DNA of 28,466 nt from JADJPL01 sp040382095 (GTDB lineage Bacteria > Bacteroidota > Bacteroidia > Chitinophagales > Saprospiraceae). Shown in pieces: positions 22,073-28,466 of the stretch. Within the stretch, counting starts at the first letter, position 1; each line of letters opens with the position of its first letter. The notes under the pieces were generated by a model. That model made no database searches. It was not told where the DNA came from and saw only the letters and a program-made list of their open reading frames with translations. A program made the translations under genes and the position numbers. The DNA is taken from positions 1-28,466 of the forward strand of contig JBEIGB010000046.1 in assembly GCA_040382095.1 (NCBI GenBank), in the 5' to 3' direction.

Positions 22073-24997
22073 ATGAAAACCAGACCTGCTCCTCAAGCTT
22101 TCCAATTTGCCATCGTTCAGGCGGCGGGGTGGCTTTTTCTGCTGATGCTCCAATGTATCCTATTCCCAATTACAGCTTCAGGACAAGGGTGGCAATTTAC
22201 CTACGGCGGTGAAAAGACCGATGAAGGTTGGGCAGTATTACAAACAGAAGACCATGGCTTCGTTGTTGCAGGCTATGGTGAATCTTTCGGCGATGATAAC
22301 GATCAGGATATTTTTATCCTACGGACAGACCTGGATGGAAGGATTGTCTGGACGGCGTTTTTCGACGAAGGGTATCAGGAGCAGCCCAGGGCCGTCCTGC
22401 TCATGCCGGATGGCAACTTCCTGATCGTAGGGACGATAAGCACCCAGATTGGTGCCAATGAAGATATTTACCTGCTTAAAATCAACCGCAAAGGGGAAAA
22501 ACTGTGGAGTAAACAGTTCGGATCACCAAATATCGAACGGGTCAGTTCGGCACTGGTCCGTGCCGATGGCAGCATCGCTGTCGCAGGCTTCGTCCGCAGG
22601 AATAATGAAGACGAGGATATGCTCCTGGCGGTTTTTGACCCCCTCGGAGGGATTCGGTGGCTGAAAAACTATGGCACGTCAAGACCTGACGAAGCGACGG
22701 CGCTTGCCCTCCTTCCCCAGGGTGATATGATCCTGGCAGGCAACTCACGCAACGAAAAAGGCTTCGACAATGACATTGTATTGTTCCGCCTCGATTCGAC
22801 AGGAACGGTCGTCTGGGAAAAACGCGTCGGCAACCCATACCGCGAAGAGGTCAGGGATGTATTGCTCACCAAAAACGGGAACATCGCAATAGCGGGTACC
22901 ATCAATGATAATTCAGACGCTTACGTCGCCGTTTTTGACCTCCAGGGTAACCGCCTGTGGGAGAAAATCGTCGGGGACCCAGGGAAAGAAGAAGAAGCAA
23001 ATGCAATCGCGGAATTGGCTTCCGGCAACCTGGTAATCACCGGGCTGAAGCTGACGGATATGGTCAATGTAGATGTTTTCATCGCTCAACTGAGCCATAA
23101 TGGGAACATCCTGTGGCAAAAAAATATCGGCGATAAAACTGCAACAGAGGAAGGGCGCGATATTCAGCCTACAGCAGATGGAGGATTCATCATCACGGGG
23201 TACAATGCCCAGGTACTTACTTCTTTCAACGACCTCATCCTGATTAAAACGGACGGCCTGGGCGCAGTAGTGAGCAATTACCTCAGCGGAAAGGTGTTCT
23301 GGGATGATGATAACCAGTGCGACCTGGATGCCTCCGAACGCGCCCTGGCCGGTTGGTTGGTCCAGGCAGAAAGTGCAAAAGGAGTGTTTTATGGCACTAC
23401 GGATGAAAATGGGTTCTACCGTATCTCAGTAGATACCGGGCAGTATGTCGTACGCGCACTGCCGCTCAACCTATACTGGGAGGCTTGTAATTTTCAGGGC
23501 AGACAGATCGCTTTCAAGGCTTTCTACGATTCGCTCCGGGTGGATTTCCCAATGAAGCCAAGCGTACTATGCCCCTTCCTGGAAGTCGAAGTGGCCACCC
23601 CTTTCCTCGCAATTTGTGAGGATCTGGAATATACGGTATCGTATTGTAATATTGGTACTGCCCGTGCAGAGAATGCCTACATTGACCTCGAACTGGATCC
23701 CCGGATTACCTTCCTGAGCGCAAACCGCCAGCAGGTACTCCTGCCCAACGGTAAGCGCAGGTTCCTGCTGGGCAACCTCGATCCGGCCGCCTGCGGCCGC
23801 TTTGTGGTTAAAGCGAAAATGGCCTGCTCGGGAATTGCAGAAGGGCAGGCAGCGCTGGTGTCCGCCCGTATTTATCCGGATACGACCTGCCTGAAACCAA
23901 GCCCGGACTGGGACCTGTCGAGCCTTAGCGTTAAAGGGATTTGTGAAGGCGACTCCGTGATCGTTTTTCAAATCCGCAATGATGGGGTGGGGGATATGCG
24001 CTCGGCTAAGCGATCTATCGTTATCCAGGATAATATCGTATTGCGCCAACTCGATATTCAGCTTAAAGCAACGGAGGAACAACGGGTGCGCATACCCGCC
24101 AATGGCTCGACTTTCCGGGCTGTGGTGGAACAATCTGCCGGTCACCCCGGCCGAAGCTACCCAACTGCGGCAGTTGAAGGATGTGTTGCCAGTGGATCAT
24201 CTTTTACTACGGGTAAAGTGACCATGTTCCCGGAAAACGAACTGGATCCCTATATCGGCATAGATGTACAGGAAATCGTCGCTATGCCCCAGGCAATTGA
24301 TATACGGGGTTATCCTAAGGGATATAAAGATTCAATCATCGCCCCGGAAACAGACCTGACGTTCAAAATCTTATTCAAAAATACCGGTAGGGATACCGTC
24401 ACCCGTGTCGTTATACGCGATACGCTGCCAATGGGACTGGATCCGCGCAAAGTTGCTCCCGGACCTTCCAGCCTCCCCTATCGCCTCGAGGTATTTGGCA
24501 ATGGGATCATAAGAATTACAATGGACAGTGTCGTATTGCCCCCGGTAACAGGTTCAGGCGGTGGAACAGGTTTTGTAGAGTTCAGGGTAGGGCAACGCAG
24601 CGCCAACCCATTCCCAACCATACTGGAAAACAGGGCAACGGTTTTCTTCAATGACCAGTCACCCCGAACTACCCGGACGTTGCGATATGTCGTGGAGAAA
24701 TTCCCCGATTTCATTACGGTACTCACTTCAAACAAAGAGGTATTCTTTCCAGGGGTATCGGTAATGGCTTATCCCAACCCTTCCCCGGGATCAGTTACGT
24801 TCGACCTGGAAGGGATGCCCTTTCAAGAGCTCAGACTTAGCGTTTTTACCTCAGATGGCCGTTTGGTACAGCAACAGGTCTTCAGTGGTAACCAATTTGT
24901 GTGGAATAGGAATGCGCTCTCCGGAGGGCTTTATTTGTACCGATTGGAAACTAATAATGGAAAATTAATCAATACCGGGAAAATAATTCTGCGATAA
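22073..24997 (+). CDS. T9SS-exported surface protein with N-terminal seven-repeat beta-propeller
   Basis: The protein has 974 residues. A long signal peptide ends near residue 38 (TASGQ). Residues ~45-405 consist of seven ~52-residue repeats. Each runs GD/G(E)-x-E-x(4)-A-hydrophobic, then G-D/N-hydrophobic-G, D-I/V-hydrophobic, D-x-x-G-x-hydrophobic-x-W-x-K, as expected for the blades of a seven-bladed propeller. A Cna-B/SdrD-like domain follows at ~403-465 (SGKVFWDDDNQCDLDASE; DENGFYRISVDTGQYVVRA). Then come Ig-like/DUF11-type domains (~505-870, including FKNTGRDTVTRVVIRDTLP). The protein ends in a type A T9SS sorting domain (~900-974, VMAYPNPSPGSVTFDLEG, GKIILR). It is probably displayed on the cell surface or released; an adhesive or binding role is inference. 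No catalytic motif is visible. A terminator follows 37 bp after the stop. Confidence 0.9.
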   Translation: MKTRPAPQAFQFAIVQAAGWLFLLMLQCILFPITASGQGWQFTYGGEKTDEGWAVLQTEDHGFVVAGYGESFGDDNDQDIFILRTDLDGRIVWTAFFDEGYQEQPRAVLLMPDGNFLIVGTISTQIGANEDIYLLKINRKGEKLWSKQFGSPNIERVSSALVRADGSIAVAGFVRRNNEDEDMLLAVFDPLGGIRWLKNYGTSRPDEATALALLPQGDMILAGNSRNEKGFDNDIVLFRLDSTGTVVWEKRVGNPYREEVRDVLLTKNGNIAIAGTINDNSDAYVAVFDLQGNRLWEKIVGDPGKEEEANAIAELASGNLVITGLKLTDMVNVDVFIAQLSHNGNILWQKNIGDKTATEEGRDIQPTADGGFIITGYNAQVLTSFNDLILIKTDGLGAVVSNYLSGKVFWDDDNQCDLDASERALAGWLVQAESAKGVFYGTTDENGFYRISVDTGQYVVRALPLNLYWEACNFQGRQIAFKAFYDSLRVDFPMKPSVLCPFLEVEVATPFLAICEDLEYTVSYCNIGTARAENAYIDLELDPRITFLSANRQQVLLPNGKRRFLLGNLDPAACGRFVVKAKMACSGIAEGQAALVSARIYPDTTCLKPSPDWDLSSLSVKGICEGDSVIVFQIRNDGVGDMRSAKRSIVIQDNIVLRQLDIQLKATEEQRVRIPANGSTFRAVVEQSAGHPGRSYPTAAVEGCVASGSSFTTGKVTMFPENELDPYIGIDVQEIVAMPQAIDIRGYPKGYKDSIIAPETDLTFKILFKNTGRDTVTRVVIRDTLPMGLDPRKVAPGPSSLPYRLEVFGNGIIRITMDSVVLPPVTGSGGGTGFVEFRVGQRSANPFPTILENRATVFFNDQSPRTTRTLRYVVEKFPDFITVLTSNKEVFFPGVSVMAYPNPSPGSVTFDLEGMPFQELRLSVFTSDGRLVQQQVFSGNQFVWNRNALSGGLYLYRLETNNGKLINTGKIILR
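22205..23288 (+). repeat. Seven tandem ~52-codon propeller-blade repeats within the T9SS surface protein gene
   Basis: The repeats begin roughly at residues 45, 98, 150, 201, 253, 301 and 353. Shared positions are a Glu near the start, GNxxIxG or GGFxxxG in the middle, D(I/V) strand residues and a terminal W-x-K motif in most blades. Divergence between copies shows that they are old and not a recent DNA-level expansion. Confidence 0.75.
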
Positions 24998-25033
24998 CCT
25001 CTGTCATATTTCCCCCTATTATGTCGGAAGAAG

Positions 25034-25072
25034 GTTCCCTGTGCAGATGATGCAGCAGGGAACACTTTTTTT
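25034..25072 (+). terminator. Intrinsic terminator of the T9SS propeller gene
   Basis: GTTCCCTG-TGCA (25034-25045), a GATGA loop and TGCA-G-CAGGGAAC (25051-25063) give a 12-bp stem with one bulged G. A run of seven T's follows at 25066-25072. It is a strong rho-independent terminator 37 bp after the stop codon. Confidence 0.87.
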
Positions 25073-25275
25073 ATGGCCGGGTACACCCGAAAACGAATGT
25101 CGCATAAGTATTTTCAAGCCGCTTCATGCTGAATGGTAATCTAAACCCCATAAAATTTTGAATGGGGTTGCGTAAAAGCCTCCGGCAAGTCCTTTGGCGG
25201 CGAAGACGGCAGAACACTTATGAAACAGCCACCATGAGCGCATAAAACGAAACCGATAAGCGGGAATAAAACTTT
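25073..25275. other. Intergenic stretch without a recognisable gene
   Basis: The stretch lies between the terminator of the propeller gene and the candidate small-RNA promoter. It has one hairpin, AACCCCAT (25144-25151) with ATGGGGTT (25162-25169) around a loop holding AAAATTTT, not followed by a T-tract. Only very short ORFs (30 codons or fewer) occur. Confidence 0.45.
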
Positions 25276-25295
25276 TTCAACAAGCAATTGTTGAA
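25276..25295. promoter_or_regulatory. Perfect 20-bp palindromic element upstream of the small-RNA promoter
   Basis: TTCAACAA (25276-25283), GCAA, then TTGTTGAA (25288-25295) form an exact 8-bp dyad. It ends 8 bp before the -7 box, overlapping the -33 region, where a repressor or activator would act. Its left arm shares TTTTTCAACAA with the AT-rich region at 21.88 and 21.98 kb. Confidence 0.5.
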
Positions 25296-25303
25296 TAATT
25301 TTG

Positions 25304-25311
25304 TATCTTTG
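25304..25311 (+). promoter_or_regulatory. Bacteroidota-type -7 box of the candidate small RNA
   Basis: TATCTTTG is a full match to TAnnTTTG. It predicts transcription start near 25316, just before the first stem of the candidate RNA. A TTG occurs at 25288-25290, but its 13-nt spacing is too short for a standard -33 box, so the promoter may depend on an activator at the overlapping palindrome. Confidence 0.6.
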
Positions 25312-25315
25312 CGGG

Positions 25316-25554
25316 AAAACAGTTTACTTTTGTATAATATTGCAACCTGTATGCCACGAGTCGCAATACGACACAGGCACAATAGGCAATAAGTAAACTG
25401 AAGGGCCTTGAATAAGGTAGGTTTGAAAAATAAATCGATAAAATAAAAAACGACATAGCGTCGTTTTCATAAAGATTAAGGTCGTCTTTTTTTAATGAGA
25501 TTATGATTTGTTATTAGCTGAGGCCGTATCCTTTCAGGGTGCGGCTTTTTTTTT
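25316..25554 (+). ncRNA. Candidate independently transcribed structured small RNA (~240 nt)
   Basis: This transcription unit has its own -7 box and strong terminator but no protein gene, lying between two convergent protein genes. The 5' domain (25320-25400) is closed by a perfect 10-bp stem, CAGTTTACTT with AAGTAAACTG (25391-25400). Inside it, TATTG/CAATA, CCTGT/ACAGG and a hairpin GTCG-CAATA-CGAC can stack into one long interrupted rod. Next come a small CCTT/AAGG hairpin (25406-25417), an A-rich linker and an 8-bp hairpin AAAACGAC/GTCGTTTT (25447-25454/25460-25467). A second GTCGTC followed by seven T's (25481-25493) is a possible alternative 3' end. The rod-with-bubbles shape recalls 6S RNA, but I cannot confirm any family. 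It does not look like tmRNA, RNase P RNA or SRP RNA. Confidence 0.6.
25523..25554 (+). terminator. Intrinsic terminator of the candidate small RNA
   Basis: GCCGTATCC (25523-25531) pairs with GGGTGCGGC (25537-25545) as a 9-bp stem with two G-U pairs and a five-base loop. Nine T's follow. The T-tract orientation shows plus-strand termination, so it cannot serve the minus-strand asnS gene. Confidence 0.87.
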
Positions 25555-25581
25555 AACAAATCAACGATACAAATATACGGT

Positions 25582-25636
25582 AAAAAAAGCTTTTTGTAAA
25601 CCCCTCATTCCTTGATTTGCCTGTAAACAGGGGTTT
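25582..25636 (-). terminator. Probable terminator downstream of asnS
   Basis: On the minus strand, AAACCCCT (plus 25636-25629) pairs with AGGGGTTT (plus 25605-25598) in an 8-bp stem. A T-rich tail follows, with seven T's at plus 25588-25582 after a short AAAAAGC spacer. The loop is long (23 nt) and the T-tract is displaced, so confidence is moderate. Confidence 0.5.
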
Positions 25637-25671
25637 TCGGTTGCTTCCTTTTAGGAAACGGCTGTTATATT

Positions 25672-27105
25672 TTAGAATTCGGCGTATCCTGGAGTCCGTG
25701 GGAAGGGGATAACGTCGCGGATATTGCCCATTCCCGTGATGAATTGTACGATGCGCTCGAAACCTAACCCAAATCCGGAATGGGGTGCCCCACCAAACTT
25801 GCGCAACTCGAGGTACCACCACAATTCAGCTTCGTGGATACCCATTTCATGGATACGGCCAAGCAAATGATCATATCTTTCTTCGCGCTGCGAGCCACCG
25901 ATGACTTCGCCAATACCCGGGAAAAGGACGTCCATTGCGGCAACGGTTTTTCCATCATCGTTCAGGCGCATATAAAAAGCCTTGATTACTTTGGGGTAGT
26001 TGCGGACGATGACGGGCTTTTTGAATTCTTTTTCGACAAGGAAGCGCTCGTGTTCGGCTTGCAGGTCGCGGCCCCATTCTACAGGAAATTCAAACTGTCC
26101 CTTTTTATAGGGTTTTGAAGCCTGAAGGATATTGATTGCCTCATCGTAGGTAATGCGTTCGAAAGCATTATCTACCACAAAGCGCAACTGTTCGATCAGG
26201 CCCATTGGCCGGCGTTTGTCTGTAGGGAGGTTTTTTTCTTCTTCCTGAAGTCGTTTATCGAGGAAATCGAGATCTTCCGGATAATTTTCCAGGATATGGT
26301 TGATTAAGTATTTGCAGAAATCTTCGGCGAGGTCCATATTGTCGAAAATATCGTAGAATGCCATTTCTGGCTCGATCATCCAGAATTCTGCAAGGTGGCG
26401 AGGGGTATTGGAATTTTCGGCCCTGAAAGTTGGTCCGAAAGTATATACTTTGCCGAGGGCCAGCGCCCCGATTTCAGCCTGTAACTGTCCGGAAACAGTG
26501 AGATTGGTGGCTTTGCCAAAGAAATCCTCGCTCCAGTTGATGCCCCCGTCTTCTTTGCGCGGGGGATTTTCGGGGTCGAGAATTGAGACGCGGAACATTT
26601 CGCCGGCGCCTTCTGCATCGCTGCCCGTAATGATAGGCGCATGAAGGTAATAAAACCCACGGTCGTTGTAGTATTTATGTATCGCATAAGCTACGCCATG
26701 ACGGATACGGAAAACCGCGCTGAAGGTATTGGTCCGCATCCTGAAATGGGCTTTCTGACGCAGGAATTCCATCGTCTGGCGCTTTGGCTGGAGCGGGTAC
26801 TCTTCGAGGTTGGTATCGCCCAAAACTTCGATCTGTTCTGCATGTAGTTCTACAGATTGCCCGGTGCCCTGGGAGGCCGCCAGCACACCACTGACGGCAA
26901 TGCAGGCATGGTATTTGATCCTTCGCAGGAGGGCTTCGTCGAATTTTTCCGGATCGGCAACGACCTGAAGGTTATCGGCACAAGAACCATCATTTAGCGC
27001 GATGAAGCGGTTGTTGCGAAAAGCGCGTACCCAGCCTTTCACAGTGTATTGTGTGCCGATGGGTAATTGTTGCAGGATTTGTGCGATTTCAGTGTGTTTG
27101 GGCAT
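25672..27105 (-). CDS. asnS: Asparagine--tRNA ligase
   Basis: This class IIb aminoacyl-tRNA synthetase charges tRNA-Asn. It has 477 residues from ATG 27105. The frame stays open 35 codons upstream, but MPKHTEIAQILQQL is the natural N-terminus and the consensus promoter lies within that upstream stretch. An OB-fold anticodon-binding domain comes first (YTVKGWVRAFRNNRFIALNDGS, ~18-40). Class II motif 2 is FGPTFRAENSNTPRHLAEFW, and motif 3 is near the end (GLGFERIVQF, with the conserved Arg at 451). The PRHLAEF segment and lack of a GAD domain favour AsnRS over AspRS. A charged insertion (DKRLQEEEKNLPTDKRR) lies between motifs 2 and 3. Its presence implies at least partly direct tRNA-Asn charging rather than sole reliance on the amidotransferase route. 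Confidence 0.96.
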   Translation of the reverse strand: MPKHTEIAQILQQLPIGTQYTVKGWVRAFRNNRFIALNDGSCADNLQVVADPEKFDEALLRRIKYHACIAVSGVLAASQGTGQSVELHAEQIEVLGDTNLEEYPLQPKRQTMEFLRQKAHFRMRTNTFSAVFRIRHGVAYAIHKYYNDRGFYYLHAPIITGSDAEGAGEMFRVSILDPENPPRKEDGGINWSEDFFGKATNLTVSGQLQAEIGALALGKVYTFGPTFRAENSNTPRHLAEFWMIEPEMAFYDIFDNMDLAEDFCKYLINHILENYPEDLDFLDKRLQEEEKNLPTDKRRPMGLIEQLRFVVDNAFERITYDEAINILQASKPYKKGQFEFPVEWGRDLQAEHERFLVEKEFKKPVIVRNYPKVIKAFYMRLNDDGKTVAAMDVLFPGIGEVIGGSQREERYDHLLGRIHEMGIHEAELWWYLELRKFGGAPHSGFGLGFERIVQFITGMGNIRDVIPFPRTPGYAEF

Positions 27106-27138
27106 GGCTCCTGTTTTTCGATTTTGACAAAGACGCCG

Positions 27139-27169
27139 CAAAAATAAAGTTTTTGCGCCATGCTGCAAA
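27139..27169 (-). promoter_or_regulatory. Consensus Bacteroidota promoter of asnS
   Basis: Read on the minus strand, TTTG (27169-27166) is followed by a 19-nt spacer and TATTTTTG (27146-27139), matching both boxes of the TTTG-N19-TAnnTTTG consensus. The predicted start of transcription is near 27134, about 30 nt before the ATG. Confidence 0.75.
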
Positions 27170-27419
27170 TTTAGCGGTTGGGTAAAAAGCCCCGTTAACG
27201 TGTCTGACACAAAATATTATTTCCGACGCCCATTAAAAGGGGTTGCCTCAATGGTCTGGGGTTGGGCGAAAAGTCTCGAGGCTGTCCTTTGACGACTTGC
27301 ACCGCCAAAAATTATACTTTCTGAGTTTGTGCAGGAAAGTTTTATGCGCAAAATAATATTGGGGAAATACAACCTGCCTTTGGTGACAAAAGTACGTTAT
27401 TGCGCAACGCGGCAGCAGC
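27170..27419. other. Intergenic stretch between asnS promoter and metallohydrolase terminator
   Basis: I see no gene or repeat here that I can defend. One 52-codon plus-strand ORF (27344-27502) runs into the 3' end of the metallohydrolase gene and is listed as rejected. Confidence 0.45.
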
Positions 27420-27441
27420 AAAAAATTCTGCCGGGGGCAGA
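27420..27441 (-). terminator. Intrinsic terminator of the MBL-fold hydrolase gene
   Basis: On the minus strand, TCTGCC (plus 27441-27436), a three-base loop and GGCAGA (plus 27432-27427) form a 6-bp GC-containing hairpin. A T-tract of six follows after AA-complement bases (plus 27425-27420). It lies 27 bp past the stop codon and separates this gene from asnS. Confidence 0.75.
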
Positions 27442-27467
27442 GAAATTACTTGCATTCAACGTCGTGA

Positions 27468-28373
27468 TTAAAGTCCTTTCAGCTCCAGATAAGCAGCGCT
27501 GATACTGCGTTCTATGCCCTGTCCTTTCCATTCCTCTGCACCCGGTATAGAAGTGGTTTTGGCAATCAGATCTTTTTCGGTCGTGCCCTCTGTGTATGCC
27601 TTCCGGGTATATTGCAGTAGTTTTTCTAGGTAGTTTTGCATAGCGGAGAGATCTTCCCGGGTTCCGGTTACAGGATAGCCTTCATTGGCATGGCCGAAAA
27701 TATAGAGGGTGTCTTTATGAAAGGTTTTGCGGATTTGTCCCAGCACTTCGATCCAATTCGATATCGAAGCCCCTGCGGTCTTGTCAATAAAAGGAAACCG
27801 CCGGTTAAACATCAGATCACCGACATGGGCGATATCGGCGTTTTCGAAATGCACGACGATATCGCCATTGGTATGGCCGGGCCCGAAGTACTTTGCAGTG
27901 ATGGTTTCCCCCCCAAGCTTATGGCGGTAGTCTTTTTCAAAAGTCGTATCCGGGTAAAGTTGCTGGGCTTCTGATTTCCGCTCAATCGCTACTTTTTCCT
28001 GGTTGACTCTGGAATTGGCATGGGCAATCACATTATTGACGATGCCCTTAAAGGCGATATTTCCACCAGTATGGTCTCCGTGGTGGTGAGTATTGAACAG
28101 CAAGTCCACTGCTTTTTGGCTTTTTTGCCGCAGCTGTTCGATCAGGTGCCCTGCCTGTTCGGGAAATTGGGTATCAACTACGGCGATACCATCGTCGTGA
28201 AGGTACCAGCCGATGGTGCCACCGCGCTCTGAATAATAACCGACATTCCCGCGCAGGGGAATCATTTTTCCAGGATCCGCCTGGAGGAATGCCGCAAGGG
28301 CATTGTGTCCTGCCAGGGTAAACAGGCCGCCGGCCAACGCTGTGTTCCTGATGAATGTCCGTCTGTTGTACAT
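27468..28373 (-). CDS. Tat-exported metallo-beta-lactamase-fold hydrolase
   Basis: The 301-residue protein has a twin-arginine signal (NRRTFIRN at 3-10, hydrophobic core, ALAAF near 26-30), so it is probably exported folded with its metals bound. The MBL motif HHHGDH (96-101) supplies H96, H98, D100 and H101. H167 (GPGHTNGD), D186 (HVGDLMF) and H228 (FGHANEG) complete a dinuclear zinc site. The D186 position is Asp, not the Cys of class B1 beta-lactamases, so a true carbapenemase is unlikely. It resembles general exported MBL-fold hydrolases of Bacteroidota. The substrate is unknown. The start is ATG 28373. The gene forms its own transcription unit, with a terminator behind it and a candidate -7 box in front. 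Confidence 0.88.
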   Translation of the reverse strand: MYNRRTFIRNTALAGGLFTLAGHNALAAFLQADPGKMIPLRGNVGYYSERGGTIGWYLHDDGIAVVDTQFPEQAGHLIEQLRQKSQKAVDLLFNTHHHGDHTGGNIAFKGIVNNVIAHANSRVNQEKVAIERKSEAQQLYPDTTFEKDYRHKLGGETITAKYFGPGHTNGDIVVHFENADIAHVGDLMFNRRFPFIDKTAGASISNWIEVLGQIRKTFHKDTLYIFGHANEGYPVTGTREDLSAMQNYLEKLLQYTRKAYTEGTTEKDLIAKTTSIPGAEEWKGQGIERSISAAYLELKGL

Positions 28374-28441
28374 CTTGAGTGGTTTTTTTAAGCGATAAGG
28401 GGTTGTGTAAAAAGTATCTTGTATTTTTCTACCTACAGCGG

Positions 28442-28449
28442 CAAAATTA
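28442..28449 (-). promoter_or_regulatory. Candidate -7 box of the MBL-fold hydrolase gene
   Basis: On the minus strand this reads TAATTTTG, a full match to TAnnTTTG, about 70 bp upstream of the start codon. The -33 region would lie beyond the window edge and cannot be checked. Confidence 0.4.
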
Positions 28450-28466
28450 AATTTTTCGGAGCCGCG

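Noticed and set aside
22205..23288. Tandem repeat region as a possible CRISPR or recent DNA repeat array
   Set aside because: The periodicity is only at protein level and the DNA copies are strongly diverged; it is a propeller-coding repeat.
25351..25392. 13-codon mini-ORF starting with ATG inside the candidate small RNA (Arg/His-rich), a possible attenuator leader peptide
   Set aside because: No gene follows on the plus strand, so there is nothing to attenuate. Its codons coincide with the arms of the RNA stems, which explains the sequence better.
27106..27210. 35-residue N-terminal extension of AsnRS
   Set aside because: The extension covers both boxes of the asnS promoter, and the AsnRS family begins at the proposed ATG.
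27344..27502. 52-codon plus-strand ORF between asnS and the MBL-fold hydrolase gene
   Set aside because: It spans the hydrolase terminator and overlaps the hydrolase 3' end antisense. It lacks a promoter and reads as composition-driven; no domain or signal peptide is visible.
27468..28373. Class B1 carbapenemase-type resistance gene
   Set aside because: The zinc-ligand cysteine of B1 enzymes is Asp here (D186) and the overall motif set fits generic MBL-fold hydrolases. A resistance role is not supported.

Overview
The window is chromosomal DNA from a member of the Bacteroidota, most likely a Saprospirales-type lineage (Lewinella/Haliscomenobacter-like). Three things point there. Two large secreted proteins end in type IX secretion (T9SS) C-terminal sorting domains. 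Several promoters match the Bacteroidota form (TTTG, about 19 nt, TAnnTTTG). Start codons lack Shine-Dalgarno sequences. The lineage is inferred from protein character, not from a database comparison. I see no insertion sequence, prophage, integrase or CRISPR array. Most of the window is ordinary core-genome content with several poorly described lineage genes.

Layout. Positions 1-110 hold the 3' end of a 5S rRNA gene and its terminator, so an rRNA operon ends here. A small four-helix membrane protein follows, then a convergent CvpA-family protein and an exported protein of unknown function. serA (phosphoglycerate dehydrogenase) and a GbsR/MarR regulator form a plus-strand pair at 2031-3523. 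A minus-strand cluster at 9367-3541 encodes PBP1A, a HEAT-repeat/cyclophilin lipoprotein and the glycine-cleavage T protein GcvT. A 3-hydroxyacyl-CoA dehydrogenase (plus) converges on a very large T9SS-exported M36 metalloprotease (minus, 14357-10743). The rRNA methyltransferase gene rlmB follows. A LexA-like S24 repressor is divergent from ftsK at about 16.4-16.7 kb. Convergent to ftsK is a minus-strand pair: a 469-residue helical protein of unknown function and a YghO-like GNAT protein. Next comes a T9SS surface protein whose N-terminal half has seven repeats, probably a seven-bladed beta-propeller. The window ends with asnS and a Tat-exported metallo-beta-lactamase-fold hydrolase, both on the minus strand, separated by a clear terminator and a consensus promoter.

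The most interesting non-protein signal lies at about 25.28-25.55 kb, in the 674-bp gap between the 3' ends of the propeller gene and asnS. It has its own -7 box and a perfect 20-bp palindrome just upstream. A 10-bp closing stem encloses an elaborate hairpin domain, and a strong intrinsic terminator follows. No protein gene is on that strand, so it looks like an independent structured small RNA of about 240 nt.

Functionally the window mixes housekeeping (ribosomal RNA, rlmB, asnS, ftsK, serA, gcvT), envelope biogenesis (PBP1A, a periplasmic folding catalyst, CvpA) and secreted macromolecule processing or adhesion (two T9SS substrates). serA and gcvT both feed serine/glycine/one-carbon metabolism and lie within 2.6 kb of each other, but they are on opposite strands and in different transcription units.
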